64,000 nucleotides of DNA from Paenisporosarcina cavernae (GCF_003595195.1 NZ_CP032418.1:384501-448500); one strand, 5' to 3'. Counted from the stretch's first letter, positions 1 to 9,250 are shown. The notes: generated from the sequence alone by a model not told the origin. Translations and numbers: made by a program.

Positions 1-2
1 AA

Positions 3-386
3 ACAATCGAACTGGACCTAGAACGAGTCAATGCAGATATGGATTATTGGTTCGGAAAGGGCAGCTATATGTTGGGTAGCATAGGCTCAACGAAATTCGG
101 TTCGAAGGAAGCAATTGAGCGAATAGATCACCTCCATTCACGCAAACATGAAATTCTGCAGCGTAAAGTGCACTACGAAGAAATGAAGAGGGATTACGAG
201 AAAGCGTTAGGGAAATTAACGAGCAATGAATATACAATCATGAAAAAAGTAATCGTTGATCGCAAGTCCTTAAAAGAGATATCCGACGAATTAAATTTGT
301 CATATGGGTATGTTCGAAATGTTTCTTCGAAATGTGACAAAATATTACACACGTACTTGACGACTAGTGTGTTACTCTATAAATAA
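3..386 (+). CDS. Phage late transcription regulator, sigma-like/ArpU-RinA type (5' partial)
   Basis: The reading frame is open to the left window edge, so the first ATG at 39 is probably internal and the true start lies upstream. The C-terminal half holds a sigma-70 region-4-like helix-turn-helix (SNEYTIMKKVIVDRKSLKEI followed by a SYGYVRN recognition helix). Small proteins of this kind sit just before the terminase genes in many Gram-positive prophages and switch on late genes. The position here, immediately before the small terminase block, fits. The exact family (ArpU, RinA or a DUF1492-like group) cannot be settled from the sequence alone. Confidence 0.7.
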   Translation, partial: TIELDLERVNADMDYWFGKGSYMLGSIGSTKFGSKEAIERIDHLHSRKHEILQRKVHYEEMKRDYEKALGKLTSNEYTIMKKVIVDRKSLKEISDELNLSYGYVRNVSSKCDKILHTYLTTSVLLYK

Positions 387-457
387 GCAGTATTGAATCT
401 ACGCAGCCAGTGCATGTGTAGGGGATATACTAAGTTAGTAAAACTAAATAAGAATTT

Positions 458-491
458 AAAGCGCCTTTCCGAAAATGGAGTGGCGTTTTTT
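458..491 (+). terminator. Probable rho-independent terminator after late regulator
   Basis: AAAGCGCC pairs with GGCGTTTT, with one G-T pair, across a 16-base loop that can itself form a short inner stem. The 3' arm runs into a T tract. It would separate the regulator gene from the packaging genes. Confidence 0.6.
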
Positions 492-550
492 GATGGGAAA
501 AGAAGGAAATACCTTTTATTTGGCGAATTGTGTAAATAGGAGGTGTAAAT

Positions 551-769
551 ATGGAACTTTACAAAGAAGCGAGGCTTGAAGGTGATTCTGAAGGTTTTGA
601 TGGCGAGACTATCTTCGAATTGACGAATGGCGAAAGGTGGGAACAGGTAGAATATTATTATAGATATAGATACAAATATAGACCAACAGTTAAAATTTAT
701 AAGGATAGTATGAGCTATTACCTTGAATTAGAGGGCATTGAAAGAAAAGTTAGGGTTAGAAGAATATAA
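551..769 (+). CDS. Small tyrosine-rich phage protein, unknown function
   Basis: A 72-residue protein with a clear ribosome binding site (GGAGGTGTAAAT before the ATG). The middle is rich in tyrosine and arginine (VEYYYRYRYKYRP), followed by a short stretch with beta-strand-like alternation. No signal peptide or membrane segment is seen. It is bracketed by a terminator on each side, so it may be its own transcription unit. I do not recognise the family. Small genes in this slot of Bacillales prophages are often specific to one phage group. Confidence 0.6.
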   Translation: MELYKEARLEGDSEGFDGETIFELTNGERWEQVEYYYRYRYKYRPTVKIYKDSMSYYLELEGIERKVRVRRI

Positions 770-782
770 TAAATAGGTTTTT

Positions 783-806
783 AAGCATCCCATGTGGTGC
801 TTTTTT
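783..806 (+). terminator. Rho-independent terminator
   Basis: AAGCATCC and TGGTGCTT pair around a short CATG loop, followed by seven T residues. It ends the small gene upstream and precedes the terminase operon. Confidence 0.75.
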
Positions 807-845
807 TATATCTAAAAAAGCGAATAGCGTGAAAGTGGGTGAGAG

Positions 846-1280
846 ATGGTGAAACTGAATGAGAGACAGACAAGATTTGCCGATGAGTATATTCGTTTAG
901 GTGAAGTAACTAAAGCTGCAATTAATGCTGGGTATAGTCCAAAGACCGCATATGCGATAGGCAAAGAAAACCTCGAAAAACCTAGTATTAAAGCATATAT
1001 CGAGAAACGATTGCAGGATTTGCGAAAACAGTCAATTGCTGAGCAAGATGAAGTTTTGAAATATCTTACTTCTGTTATGCGAGGTGAGTTGAAAGATGAG
1101 ATGCTTTTAGTGGTCGGGGATGAAACAGGTGCAGCTGTAGAGACGCATGAAAAACGTTCTGATACGATGGCAAGAACTAAAGCAGCCGAACTTCTTGGTA
1201 AGCGCTATGCAATGTGGACAGACAAGCAACAGATTGAGGGAGTCCAACAGGTAGTGATTCAAAATGACCTTGAAGACTAA
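846..1280 (+). CDS. terS: Phage terminase small subunit (Terminase_2 family)
   Basis: A 144-residue DNA-recognition subunit of the packaging motor. The N-terminus has the hallmark LNERQTRFADEYI and AAINAGYSPKTAY segments of the Terminase_2 family helix-turn-helix, which bind the packaging-start site. The C-terminal half is charged and helical and is expected to mediate ring assembly and contact with the large subunit. It ends 17 bases inside the large terminase gene, so the two are translationally coupled. Length and order are normal for the family. Confidence 0.92.
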   Translation: MVKLNERQTRFADEYIRLGEVTKAAINAGYSPKTAYAIGKENLEKPSIKAYIEKRLQDLRKQSIAEQDEVLKYLTSVMRGELKDEMLLVVGDETGAAVETHEKRSDTMARTKAAELLGKRYAMWTDKQQIEGVQQVVIQNDLED

Positions 1281-2511
1281 TGTCAGTCTAAAAAAAGTAG
1301 TCGGTAAAGGCTATAAAGAGTTCTGGAATTACAAAGGTCGGTACAGAGTTGTAAAAGGTGGCCGTGGTTCTAAGAAATCAACTACAACTGCCTTGAACAT
1401 TATCACTCGAATGATGGAATATCCACTTGCTAATACACTTGTGGTACGTAAAGTATTCAAAGACCATAAAGATTCAACATACACTCAGCTAAAATGGGCA
1501 ACTAAACGTTTGCAAGTTGATCACTTATGGGAGTTTCGTTTAAGTCCTTTAGAAATTATTTATAAGCCTACAGGGCAGAAGATTCTTTTTAGAGGATTAG
1601 ACAATCCAATGAGTATCACGTCCATAACCGTGGAAGTAGGGTTTCTCTGTTGGGCTTGGTTTGAGGAAGCATACCAAATCGTGAATGAAGATGACTTCGA
1701 CAAAGTAGATATGTCCATTCGTGGAGAATTACCAGATGGATATTTCAAACAAATAACGCTTACCTTTAACCCGTGGAATGAACGCCATTGGTTGAAGAAG
1801 CGTTTTTTTGATGCCGTGAGTGCGAATGTATTAGCGATTACAACGAATTATTTATGCAATGAATTCCTTGGTCAAGACGACATCGAACTATTTGAGTGGA
1901 TGAAAGAGCATAACCCGAGACGATACAAAATCGAAGGTCTTGGCGAATGGGGTATCTCTGAAGGTGCAATCTTCACTAACTGGTATGTAAATGCTTTTGA
2001 CTATTCCGAAATTGCAAAACGCGAAGGTGTGAAATCTGCTTTCGGACTCGACTTTGGTTTTACTGTAGATCCATCTGCTATGCCAGCATCAATCGTTGAC
2101 GTCAAAAATTTAGAAATATACGTGTTCGATGAGATTTATGAAAAAGGATTACTTACAAGTGAAATAGCAGAGAAAATATTTGAAAAAGGCTATCAAAAAG
2201 AACTAATTGTTGCAGACTCTTCTGAACCTAGAACCATCATGGAACTTCGTAAATCAGGAGTGAGAAGAATTAAGGCGGCAGAAAAAGGACCAGACAGTGT
2301 TCGTGCAGGAATTCAGTTTATTCAACAGTTCAAAATCATCGTGCATCCATCATGTGTGAATTTTATCAATGAACTTTCCAACTATGTTTGGGATCGTAAC
2401 AAAGAAGGTCAAATGATTAATAAGCCTATTGATGAATTTAACCATTTAATCGATGCATTTAGGTACAGCTTAGAACCGATTCGAAAACGCACAAGAAAAT
2501 TAGGCAGGTGA
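1264..2511 (+). CDS. terL: Phage terminase large subunit (PBSX/Terminase_3 type)
   Basis: ATP-driven motor and nuclease that fills the capsid with DNA. The Walker A variant GGRGSKKST is at residues 32-40, and the Walker B acidic pair is in WAWFEEAYQI (E134-E135). A nuclease acidic residue lies in FGLDFGFTVDP (D263), with more conserved acidic positions toward the end (NHLIDAFRY). At 415 residues it is typical for PBSX/SPP1-like enzymes. It overlaps terS and is followed after four bases by the portal gene. The SPP1-like partners suggest headful packaging, which is an inference. Confidence 0.95.
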   Translation: MTLKTNVSLKKVVGKGYKEFWNYKGRYRVVKGGRGSKKSTTTALNIITRMMEYPLANTLVVRKVFKDHKDSTYTQLKWATKRLQVDHLWEFRLSPLEIIYKPTGQKILFRGLDNPMSITSITVEVGFLCWAWFEEAYQIVNEDDFDKVDMSIRGELPDGYFKQITLTFNPWNERHWLKKRFFDAVSANVLAITTNYLCNEFLGQDDIELFEWMKEHNPRRYKIEGLGEWGISEGAIFTNWYVNAFDYSEIAKREGVKSAFGLDFGFTVDPSAMPASIVDVKNLEIYVFDEIYEKGLLTSEIAEKIFEKGYQKELIVADSSEPRTIMELRKSGVRRIKAAEKGPDSVRAGIQFIQQFKIIVHPSCVNFINELSNYVWDRNKEGQMINKPIDEFNHLIDAFRYSLEPIRKRTRKLGR

Positions 2512-2515
2512 GTAG

Positions 2516-3886
2516 ATGCTACATTACAAAAAACTAATCGACGAAGTGGGAATATCAGCGAGTATCGTGAGCGATATCATCGACGCACATAAAAACGACA
2601 GAGATCGTATGTTCAAACTATATAAGCGGTATAAAGCTGATATAGATGGTCCAAAGATATTTAAGCGAGAGACAATTGAGTACGAAGATTTCGAGACTGG
2701 TGGAAATGTTCGTCGATTAGATGACAAGGTGAACAACTTACTTAACAATGCGTTCGATGTGGACATTGTGGATACGAAAGTTGGGTATATGTTTGGTCAT
2801 CCAATTAGTTACAACGTAGACAACAATAACGAATCGCTCAAAAATGAGATTGAAACGTTTTTATTACGTAACAATGCAGATGATGTTGATTCGGAGTATG
2901 GTAAAATGGCCGCAATTTGTGGTATCAGTGCAAGGCTCGCCTATGTCGATACTGAGGGTAACGAACGAATAAAGAATATCAATCCATGGGAAGTAGTTTT
3001 CATCGGTGAAGATGTGCATGAGCCAGAATATTCTATACGCTATTACAGTGTTGGAGAAACTATTTATGCAGAGTTCTATGACGATGCGCTTATCTATTTC
3101 TTCAAACAAGAAAAAGGAAAGCAATTTACAGAGTTAGAGCAACAACTGCACCTTTTTGAATATAATCCATTGTTTGGAGTAGCAAACAATATGGAGCTCA
3201 AAGGAGATGCGGAGAAAGTGTTAGCTTTAATCGATGCTTATGACCGAACACTGTCTGATGCCTCCAATGAGATAGAGCAGTATCGTCTCGCTTACCTCAT
3301 TCTTAAGGGTTTAGGAGCAGATGAGGAAACACTTCAAAACTTGAAGAAAACAGGCGTGTTTGAACTCTTTGAAAAAGATGACGATGTAAAATACCTGACG
3401 AAAGATATTAATGATCAAATGATTGAAAATCACTTGAATCGTTTAGAACAAAATATCTTGCGCTTTGCAAAGTCTGTGAATTTTGCAGACGAAGATTTTG
3501 CAGGAAACGCCTCAGGAATTGCAATGAAGTTTAAAGTAATGGCTCTCGAGAATAAATGTATCACGATGGAACGAAAGTTCGTGTCGTCACTTCGATACCA
3601 GTTCAAAGTATTATTTAGTGCTTGGGCATCTCGGAAAGGATTCAGCAAAGATGATTATCTCAAGGTGTGGTTTGGATTTAAACGGAATCTACCAGTAAAT
3701 ATTTTGGATGAAGCTCAAGCAACAACTTCACTCAAAGGTAATGTAAGTGAAAAGACTAGACTGTCGCTACTAACATTTGTTGACGATGTGCAGTTTGAGC
3801 TAGAAGAAATGACTAAAGACGAACTTCTCTATGGAACGAAATTAGAACCGTTAGACGGTGATGAAGATGAATCAACTCGAAATTGA
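2516..3886 (+). CDS. Phage portal protein (SPP1 Gp6-like)
   Basis: A 456-residue protein expected to form the twelve-subunit ring at the capsid vertex through which DNA enters and leaves. The segment VDIVDTKVGYMFGHPISY and the long C-terminal helical part (ENHLNRLEQNILRFAKSVNF, then NASGIAMKFK) are typical of the SPP1 Gp6-like family. The C-terminus is acidic (DGDEDESTRN), as in many portals. It lies directly after terL and overlaps the next gene by 29 bases. Confidence 0.93.
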   Translation: MLHYKKLIDEVGISASIVSDIIDAHKNDRDRMFKLYKRYKADIDGPKIFKRETIEYEDFETGGNVRRLDDKVNNLLNNAFDVDIVDTKVGYMFGHPISYNVDNNNESLKNEIETFLLRNNADDVDSEYGKMAAICGISARLAYVDTEGNERIKNINPWEVVFIGEDVHEPEYSIRYYSVGETIYAEFYDDALIYFFKQEKGKQFTELEQQLHLFEYNPLFGVANNMELKGDAEKVLALIDAYDRTLSDASNEIEQYRLAYLILKGLGADEETLQNLKKTGVFELFEKDDDVKYLTKDINDQMIENHLNRLEQNILRFAKSVNFADEDFAGNASGIAMKFKVMALENKCITMERKFVSSLRYQFKVLFSAWASRKGFSKDDYLKVWFGFKRNLPVNILDEAQATTSLKGNVSEKTRLSLLTFVDDVQFELEEMTKDELLYGTKLEPLDGDEDESTRN

Positions 3887-4889
3887 GGAGCTTTTAAATA
3901 AATCGCTTGCTAAAGCCGAAAGTGACATTGAAAAGGTGTTTAACAAACGATTAAAAACAATTCTGTTTCAGGTATCTGAAATGTTTCGTAAGTTTGAAAG
4001 GAATGGTGAATTAAGTTTCACTGAACTCAATAAGTACAATCGATATCAGAAAGAAATGAAATTAATTAGCGACTTGTTAACAGAACATTATCGTGACCTA
4101 GTGAAGATCATCCAGGAGCAAAACGAATATCAATATGTATCGAAATATTTAATGACTGCATACATCATCGAGCAGAGTGTAACACCAGCACCTAACATGG
4201 GTTTTAGTATTCCTTCTTCGGAGACTATAAAATCAGTTCTGTTAAATCCTATCGCTGAACTAACATTGCCAAAAGTATTGGAAGCACATCGCAATGAAAT
4301 TGTGCGGAAAATTAACATCGAAATAGCACAAGGACTAATTGCTGGTGAAGGTTATACAGACATTGCGAAGAGGATTGAAAGGCAAGTGGGATTCTCTTCT
4401 AAGAAAGCAAGACTAGTTGCTAGAACGGAAGCTGGAAGAAGTAGAAGTATTGCAGCAGAAAAAGTATTTGATCAAGCTACAAAGCATGCAACAATGACGA
4501 AGGTATGGGCATCGATGTTAGATTCTCGTGTCAGAATGTCGCACAGAAAGCTAGATGCTGATGAAGCTGATAAAGATGGGTATTTTCATTACAAGACATG
4601 GAAATCAAAAGGACCTCGACTATGGGGCATAGCAGAAATGGACATACAATGTCGCTGCGTAGTGATCATGAAAGTGAATGGCCAACTTCCTGAGTATCGT
4701 CGCGAACGCGATTACATGGATAGCGAGTATCAGCGCAAATTGGCTAACCGAATTGATGATTTAATGGCGAATGAGGCATTAACGTATATTCAGGCACTTA
4801 AGCGTGCTAAAAAGCAGATTCAGCCTCCTAGTAGGGTAATTCCTTACATCAGTTATGAGGAGTGGTCTAAAAAATTAAGTGAGGTGTGA
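3858..4889 (+). CDS. Phage minor head protein (SPP1 Gp7/Mu F-like)
   Basis: A 343-residue protein. The region after about residue 180 carries the Mu-F-like head morphogenesis signature: RLVARTEAGRSRS, then VWASMLDSRVRMSH, then DIQCRC with its two cysteines. In SPP1 the homologue enters the procapsid with the portal and affects DNA ejection. The start lies within the portal gene. ATGs at 3858 and 3864 are both possible and differ by only two codons. The order portal, minor head protein, scaffold, capsid is conserved in this phage group. Confidence 0.88.
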   Translation: MMKMNQLEIEELLNKSLAKAESDIEKVFNKRLKTILFQVSEMFRKFERNGELSFTELNKYNRYQKEMKLISDLLTEHYRDLVKIIQEQNEYQYVSKYLMTAYIIEQSVTPAPNMGFSIPSSETIKSVLLNPIAELTLPKVLEAHRNEIVRKINIEIAQGLIAGEGYTDIAKRIERQVGFSSKKARLVARTEAGRSRSIAAEKVFDQATKHATMTKVWASMLDSRVRMSHRKLDADEADKDGYFHYKTWKSKGPRLWGIAEMDIQCRCVVIMKVNGQLPEYRRERDYMDSEYQRKLANRIDDLMANEALTYIQALKRAKKQIQPPSRVIPYISYEEWSKKLSEV

Positions 4890-5080
4890 CAAAAGTGATT
4901 GATAAGAGTGAAAGGTATCTAAAATCAATAGACAATACACTTAGCGAGATTTTAATAGAATTGAAACGCCAAGGACGTAAAGAATCTACAACATATGTCA
5001 CTTTAGATGCAAAAAGCCTAAGTGATATTAAGAATTCCGAAAAGATTTTTGAAAGATCACCATCATCGGAGTATCTGTAG
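4886..5080 (+). CDS. Small phage protein, unknown
   Basis: A 64-residue charged protein that starts on GTG overlapping the stop of the minor head gene. A second GTG at 4895 is equally possible and has better spacing to the GAGG upstream. It is mostly predicted helix, with no membrane segment. Small genes between minor head protein and scaffold are common in SPP1-like phages and mostly have no known role. I do not recognise this one. Confidence 0.55.
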   Translation: MTKVIDKSERYLKSIDNTLSEILIELKRQGRKESTTYVTLDAKSLSDIKNSEKIFERSPSSEYL

Positions 5081-5267
5081 CACACAATTCTTAATAAAGG
5101 TGGTGGTGGACTTGAGTTTCAAGAAGTCAAATTCGAGAAAGTAAAGGTGATCCATCATCTCGCAACTATGCGTTAATTAGCGGACTTTGAGCAATAGTCC
5201 ATAAACAGGCTTATTTATTATGCGTTTTGTGGACGAAAGCGTGCAAAGGGCTAAGGAGGAAATAGGA

Positions 5268-5867
5268 ATGAAATACGAACTAGATCAGTTAAAAACATTA
5301 GTGGAAAAAGGCGATAAAGCAGCACTTGATACTTATCTTTTAAAAGGAATCGAAAAAAGTGACATGCCATCGGTATTGACGACTAATGCAGAAGTTAAAA
5401 GTTACATCGATAGTGAAAAGGACAAACATCATAGCACAGCACTGGAAACGTGGAAGTCAAACAATCTTGAATCTTTAGTAGAAGCTGAAGTACGAAAGCG
5501 TAACCCTGAAGAAACACCAGAGCAAAAACGTATTCGAGAACTTGAGGAGAAAATAGCTAACGGCGAAAAAGCTACTAAGCATGCTGAATTAAAATCAAAA
5601 GCTATGCAGTATGCGACAGATAACAATTTACCAGCAAAATTCGCTTCAAAGTACATTGATAAGTTTTTAGGTGACGATGAAAGTGCAACAACAGCAACAC
5701 TAGGTGAACTAAAAGAAGACTTAGACAACTTAGTACGTGAAGCAGTGGATAAAAAGTTTAAAGAGAATGGACGAAATCTACAGTCGGGATCTTCAGGTCA
5801 ACCGACGACAATCAAGTCCATTCAAGAAATGGCGGCAGCACACAACGTGCGCAATACAAACCAATAG
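5268..5867 (+). CDS. Phage capsid scaffold protein (DUF4355-like)
   Basis: A 199-residue, highly charged, coiled-coil-rich protein (EETPEQKRIRELEEKIANGE) placed just before the major capsid gene, the usual position of the internal scaffold that guides procapsid assembly. The ATG at 5268 is preferred because AGGAGG lies eight bases upstream. An in-frame ATG at 5220 has no good ribosome binding site. The 187 bases before it hold no convincing gene, only a short weak hairpin at 5182-5200. Confidence 0.85.
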   Translation: MKYELDQLKTLVEKGDKAALDTYLLKGIEKSDMPSVLTTNAEVKSYIDSEKDKHHSTALETWKSNNLESLVEAEVRKRNPEETPEQKRIRELEEKIANGEKATKHAELKSKAMQYATDNNLPAKFASKYIDKFLGDDESATTATLGELKEDLDNLVREAVDKKFKENGRNLQSGSSGQPTTIKSIQEMAAAHNVRNTNQ

Positions 5868-5879
5868 GAGGCAACACAC

Positions 5880-6872
5880 ATGGCAGAAAAAAATATTCAA
5901 TCGATTTTAACATTTCCACTTTCATTAGCAAACGACGGATTACAATTCTTCGCAACACAAACGTATACACCTGATGATGTGTTAATGTCGGATGCGAAAT
6001 CAGGTAACATCCCAGAAGAAACAGGCGGCTTAATCATTGAAGATGTTATTAAAGGGTCAACTGTGATGAAGTTAGCGAAGAATGAACCGATGACAAAACC
6101 GAAGAAAACTTTCTCCTTTAAAGCAAAAGGAGCAGGGGCTTACTGGGTTTCTGAAACAGAAGTTATTAAAACTTCTAAAGTGGAATGGTTAACAGCGTCA
6201 ATGACAGCAGAAAAGCTTGCAGTTATTATCCCGTTTTCGAAAGAATTTTTACGTTACACAGCGAAGGAGTTCTTTAACGAAGTGAAACCGTTAATTGCAG
6301 AAGCGTTTTATGAAACTTTCGATATCGCTGCTTTATTCGGTACAAATTCTCCATTTGCTACACATACAAGCGGAAAATCTATCTTTACTGGTGCGACAGA
6401 CGCAGGGAACTTAATCGCTCTTGGTTCTGGTGATGATTTACAAGATGAAGTATTTGATGCAATGGCATTGATTGAAGCTGGTGGTTTCAATCCAGATGGT
6501 GCAACAGCAACAAATACATTTAAACAGAACATGCGACGCGCTAAGAATGTAACAAATGGAGAACGATATTACACAAACTTGAACGACTTAGAAGGTATGG
6601 CGTTGACTTATGCGAAACCAGAAGCGTTCGATACGACGAAAGCAGCAGCATTAATTGGAGATTGGGACTATGCACGATATGGCATCTTACAGGGAATTGA
6701 ATACGCAGTTTCAGAAGACGCACAACTGTCTTCTGTAGTAGGTGCTGATGGAAAGCCTATCAATTTATTCGAACGAGACATGTTCGCATTACGAGCAACT
6801 ATGCATATTGGCTACATGAATGTTAAACCAGAAGCATTTGCTGCATTAACACCTGAAATTGTAACGCCATAA
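5880..6872 (+). CDS. Phage major capsid protein (HK97 fold)
   Basis: A 330-residue shell protein. Short N-terminal arm, then the segments NIPEETGGLIIEDVIKGSTV and YWVSETEVIKTSKVEW, which are characteristic of HK97-fold capsids with no long delta domain, and a C-terminal part ending FALRATMHIGYMNVKPEAFA that matches the family's closing motif. It follows the scaffold by 12 bases with an AGGAGG site. No protease gene is present, so capsid maturation probably does not use a separate protease. Confidence 0.94.
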   Translation: MAEKNIQSILTFPLSLANDGLQFFATQTYTPDDVLMSDAKSGNIPEETGGLIIEDVIKGSTVMKLAKNEPMTKPKKTFSFKAKGAGAYWVSETEVIKTSKVEWLTASMTAEKLAVIIPFSKEFLRYTAKEFFNEVKPLIAEAFYETFDIAALFGTNSPFATHTSGKSIFTGATDAGNLIALGSGDDLQDEVFDAMALIEAGGFNPDGATATNTFKQNMRRAKNVTNGERYYTNLNDLEGMALTYAKPEAFDTTKAAALIGDWDYARYGILQGIEYAVSEDAQLSSVVGADGKPINLFERDMFALRATMHIGYMNVKPEAFAALTPEIVTP

Positions 6873-6897
6873 TAAATAAATTTGGAGGTAATGATTG

Positions 6898-7203
6898 ATG
6901 ACAACTTATGTAAAAGCTTTAGATAGCATTATTAAAGTGGTTGATCTAAACGGGAAAGAACAACAGGTCACTCAACGCGCTTACGACGTCGTGTATAAGG
7001 CGAAAGGTTATAAACTTGTCGATGGTTCTCTTGATAATCAAAAGGGACAAGAGGGTGAGCTAGTTGATTATTTTACGCTATCTCGCGAAGAACTTGAGAA
7101 AGTGAAGAATGACGACTTGAAAGCATTCTTGGATCAAGAGGAAATTGAGTATCCATCAACTGCAAAAAAAGAGGAGCTAATAGACTTAGTACTCGGGGAG
7201 TAG
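6898..7203 (+). CDS. Phage protein with C-terminal SAP/HeH-like helix-extended-helix
   Basis: A 101-residue protein. The C-terminal 35 residues (VKNDDLKAFLDQEEIEYPST followed by KKEELIDLVLGE) look like the small helix-extended-loop-helix domain often called HeH/LEM or Rho N-like, commonly encoded between capsid and connector genes in Gram-positive phages. Its role there is not established. It could be a head decoration or DNA-associated protein. The start is at the ATG at 6898, nine bases after GGAGG. Confidence 0.7.
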   Translation: MTTYVKALDSIIKVVDLNGKEQQVTQRAYDVVYKAKGYKLVDGSLDNQKGQEGELVDYFTLSREELEKVKNDDLKAFLDQEEIEYPSTAKKEELIDLVLGE

Positions 7204-7563
7204 GTGAGCGATTTGATTCTAGAATACATTCCCACTACATCTGAAATCGAAGAAATCAAGGGCATCCTCCAATGGACAGACACGAAGCATGATGTGTATT
7301 TGCAAACCATGATGCCGATGATATTCGAAGATGTCCAAATTCAAACGAATAATGATTTTGGTGGTATTTTGGAAGACGGTACAATTCGAATACCTGGTGG
7401 AGTGAAAATCTATATGGCGAAAGTCATCGAGATGAACATGCAAAAGGCAAGTTTAAAATCTCGTTCTATGGGTTCTGTCTCTTATTCGTATAATTTAGAA
7501 GTGCCTGAAAGTGTCAAGCGCTTGATTCGGCCATATAGGAGGGCGAAATTCCGTGCATTCTAA
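7204..7563 (+). CDS. Phage head-tail connector (Gp15-like adaptor)
   Basis: A 119-residue protein in the position of the SPP1 Gp15/HK97 gp6-type adaptor that docks beneath the portal. The N-terminal helical segment TTSEIEEIKGILQWTDTKHD and the C-terminal arginine-rich PYRRAKFRAF fit this family. The GTG start at 7204 lies right after the previous stop. A TTG at 7213 is an alternative with better spacing to AGGTGAG. Confidence 0.8.
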   Translation: MSDLILEYIPTTSEIEEIKGILQWTDTKHDVYLQTMMPMIFEDVQIQTNNDFGGILEDGTIRIPGGVKIYMAKVIEMNMQKASLKSRSMGSVSYSYNLEVPESVKRLIRPYRRAKFRAF

Positions 7564-7879
7564 TGAATATCCACACCAAGTGACATTTTTGGAGCAAACG
7601 AAAATTCCTGACGGCTCAGGAGGTTATGAAATAGTATGGAAAGCTGTTCTAACTATTTCGGCTTTTATGGACACGCCATCGAGCGGTGAGATATTTCAAG
7701 CACAACAACTTCAAAACCCGTTGGATCGTAACCTTTACTATTCTTATCGCACTGACATTCACGAAAATATGCGTTGTGCTTTCCTGGCTGAAACATATGA
7801 ATTAGTGGGGAAACCACAAGATCAAGGCGGTCAGCATGAAGTCATGAAGGTATCGCTAAAGTTAGTTGCAAATGGCTAA
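7553..7879 (+). CDS. Phage head closure protein (Gp16/head-tail joining family)
   Basis: A 108-residue beta-rich protein with the opening signature HQVTFLEQTKIPDGSGGYE typical of the phage head-tail joining family (SPP1 Gp16). These proteins plug the portal channel after packaging. GTG start, with AGGAGGG eight bases before it. Overlaps the previous gene by 11 bases. Confidence 0.85.
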   Translation: MHSNEYPHQVTFLEQTKIPDGSGGYEIVWKAVLTISAFMDTPSSGEIFQAQQLQNPLDRNLYYSYRTDIHENMRCAFLAETYELVGKPQDQGGQHEVMKVSLKLVANG

Positions 7880-8300
7880 GAGTGGAAAGGTGTCATTTGG
7901 CCACAAAGCATTAGAGAGAGCACTGAAACGATATGGTGAGGACATCTTGGAAGAAGTTAGACGAATTATCATAGAAACAGCTTCCATCATCCGTGCAAGA
8001 GCAAAATTGTTAGCACCAGTAGATGACGGAAACTTGAGAGATTCGATTGAGATGGAAATTTCATCGGATGGGTTATCTGCAGTCGTTAAAGTAACAGCTC
8101 ATTATGCGGTATACGTGGAATTTGGCACTGGAATTTATGCAGTGGAGGGAAATGGTCGAAAAACGCCATGGACCTATTATAGCGAGAAGCTAGGTCGATT
8201 TGTTGTCACTTCTGGTATGCGAGCACAGCCTTATTGGTTTCCTGCAATCGATGAAGGACAACGATATTTTCGGTCGGAGATGAGAAAGCTTGGAAGGTGA
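7872..8300 (+). CDS. HK97 gp10-like tail-head neck protein
   Basis: A 142-residue protein with the HK97-gp10 family core: AKLLAPVDDGNLRDSIE, then YAVYVEFGTGIYA, then PYWFPAIDEG. Proteins of this family join the head neck to the tail tube. The ATG at 7872 overlaps the end of the previous gene. A TTG two codons upstream (7866) is possible but less likely. Confidence 0.87.
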   Translation: MAKSGKVSFGHKALERALKRYGEDILEEVRRIIIETASIIRARAKLLAPVDDGNLRDSIEMEISSDGLSAVVKVTAHYAVYVEFGTGIYAVEGNGRKTPWTYYSEKLGRFVVTSGMRAQPYWFPAIDEGQRYFRSEMRKLGR

Positions 8301-8304
8301 GTAA

Positions 8305-8706
8305 ATGATTCAAACAGCAATGGCAGAATTGCAAAAAGGCATATATGAACGTCTGTCTACTGATACAGCTTTGGCTAAAAAAGTAACGGGCGTTTTTGAT
8401 TATATTGGAGAAGATCAACTGCATCCATATGTCACTGTGAATGAGCCAATCTCACTGCCGTATAATACGAAACAATCTTTTGGCGAAGAACTTTCTATCG
8501 TCATCAATAGTTGGTCTACGTATGCAGGGAAAAAAGAAAGCTATGACATTTTAAACCATTGTTTATCAGCACTATCAAAGAAAATAGAAATGACTGGCTT
8601 TGTCATTAAGAAAGTGGATGTGGACACCATTCAAGTAATTGACGACGCAGATTCACGAATAAAACATGGAATACTTCGAATGAAATATGTTATTCAAAAC
8701 AATTAA
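8305..8706 (+). CDS. Tail completion protein (DUF3168/Gp17-like)
   Basis: A 133-residue protein with LQKGIYERLSTDTALAKKV, then PYVTVNEP, and a late VDVDTIQVIDDADSRIKHG segment, matching the DUF3168 tail completion family (SPP1 Gp17). It is expected to cap the head-proximal end of the tail tube. The start follows GGAAGGTGAGTAA. Confidence 0.85.
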   Translation: MIQTAMAELQKGIYERLSTDTALAKKVTGVFDYIGEDQLHPYVTVNEPISLPYNTKQSFGEELSIVINSWSTYAGKKESYDILNHCLSALSKKIEMTGFVIKKVDVDTIQVIDDADSRIKHGILRMKYVIQNN

Positions 8707-8721
8707 GGAGTTGAAGAGCAC

Positions 8722-9246
8722 ATGCAACAAGGTAAAGATACTATTCTTTTAGTGCAATCCACTGATGCAGCATTGGCTGCGAGTGGTTTGGTAATTGGTC
8801 ATTTGACTGAGAATAGCTATTCAATCGAAAACGAAATCATTGATGAACAAACAAAGTTTGGTCGTATTGTGGGTTATGGACAAAACAGTGAATCATTTGA
8901 ATTTACTGCATTTAGCCAATCTGATGATCCAGGACAAAAAGCAGTACTAGATGCCATTAAAAACAAAAAGCAATTAAAAATTTGGGAAGTAGATATTAAT
9001 TTAAATGCAAATGGTAAACATGATTCAGTGTTTGGGTATGTCATCGTTGAAAGTGTGGAAAAATCCTCACCACAAGATAATTTTGTTGAGATTTCTGCAA
9101 CAGTTCAAGTGATTGGGCAAACACAGGAAGGTGAAATTGAGCCATTACCAGCAGAAGTAATCGACTTCGCTCGATATGGATTTGAAGCACCGGGAACTTC
9201 CACGGGTGAGTTTCCTGATCAAGAACTGGCTCCAGTAACGCCATAA
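8722..9246 (+). CDS. Phage major tail protein (tail tube)
   Basis: A 174-residue protein in the tail tube position between the tail completion and chaperone genes. It begins QQGKDTILLVQS and has the beta-rich pattern with the ENSYSIENEIIDEQTKFG segment seen in TP901-1-type major tail proteins. The C-terminus ends in a short acidic, proline-rich tail. It is followed by a terminator, which fits its need for much higher expression than downstream genes. Confidence 0.88.
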   Translation: MQQGKDTILLVQSTDAALAASGLVIGHLTENSYSIENEIIDEQTKFGRIVGYGQNSESFEFTAFSQSDDPGQKAVLDAIKNKKQLKIWEVDINLNANGKHDSVFGYVIVESVEKSSPQDNFVEISATVQVIGQTQEGEIEPLPAEVIDFARYGFEAPGTSTGEFPDQELAPVTP

Positions 9247-9250
9247 CACT

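Noticed and set aside
5081-5267. Small gene or RNA between minor head and scaffold genes
   Set aside because: Only a 24-codon frame without a usual start and a weak five-pair hairpin (5182-5200) are present; neither is convincing.
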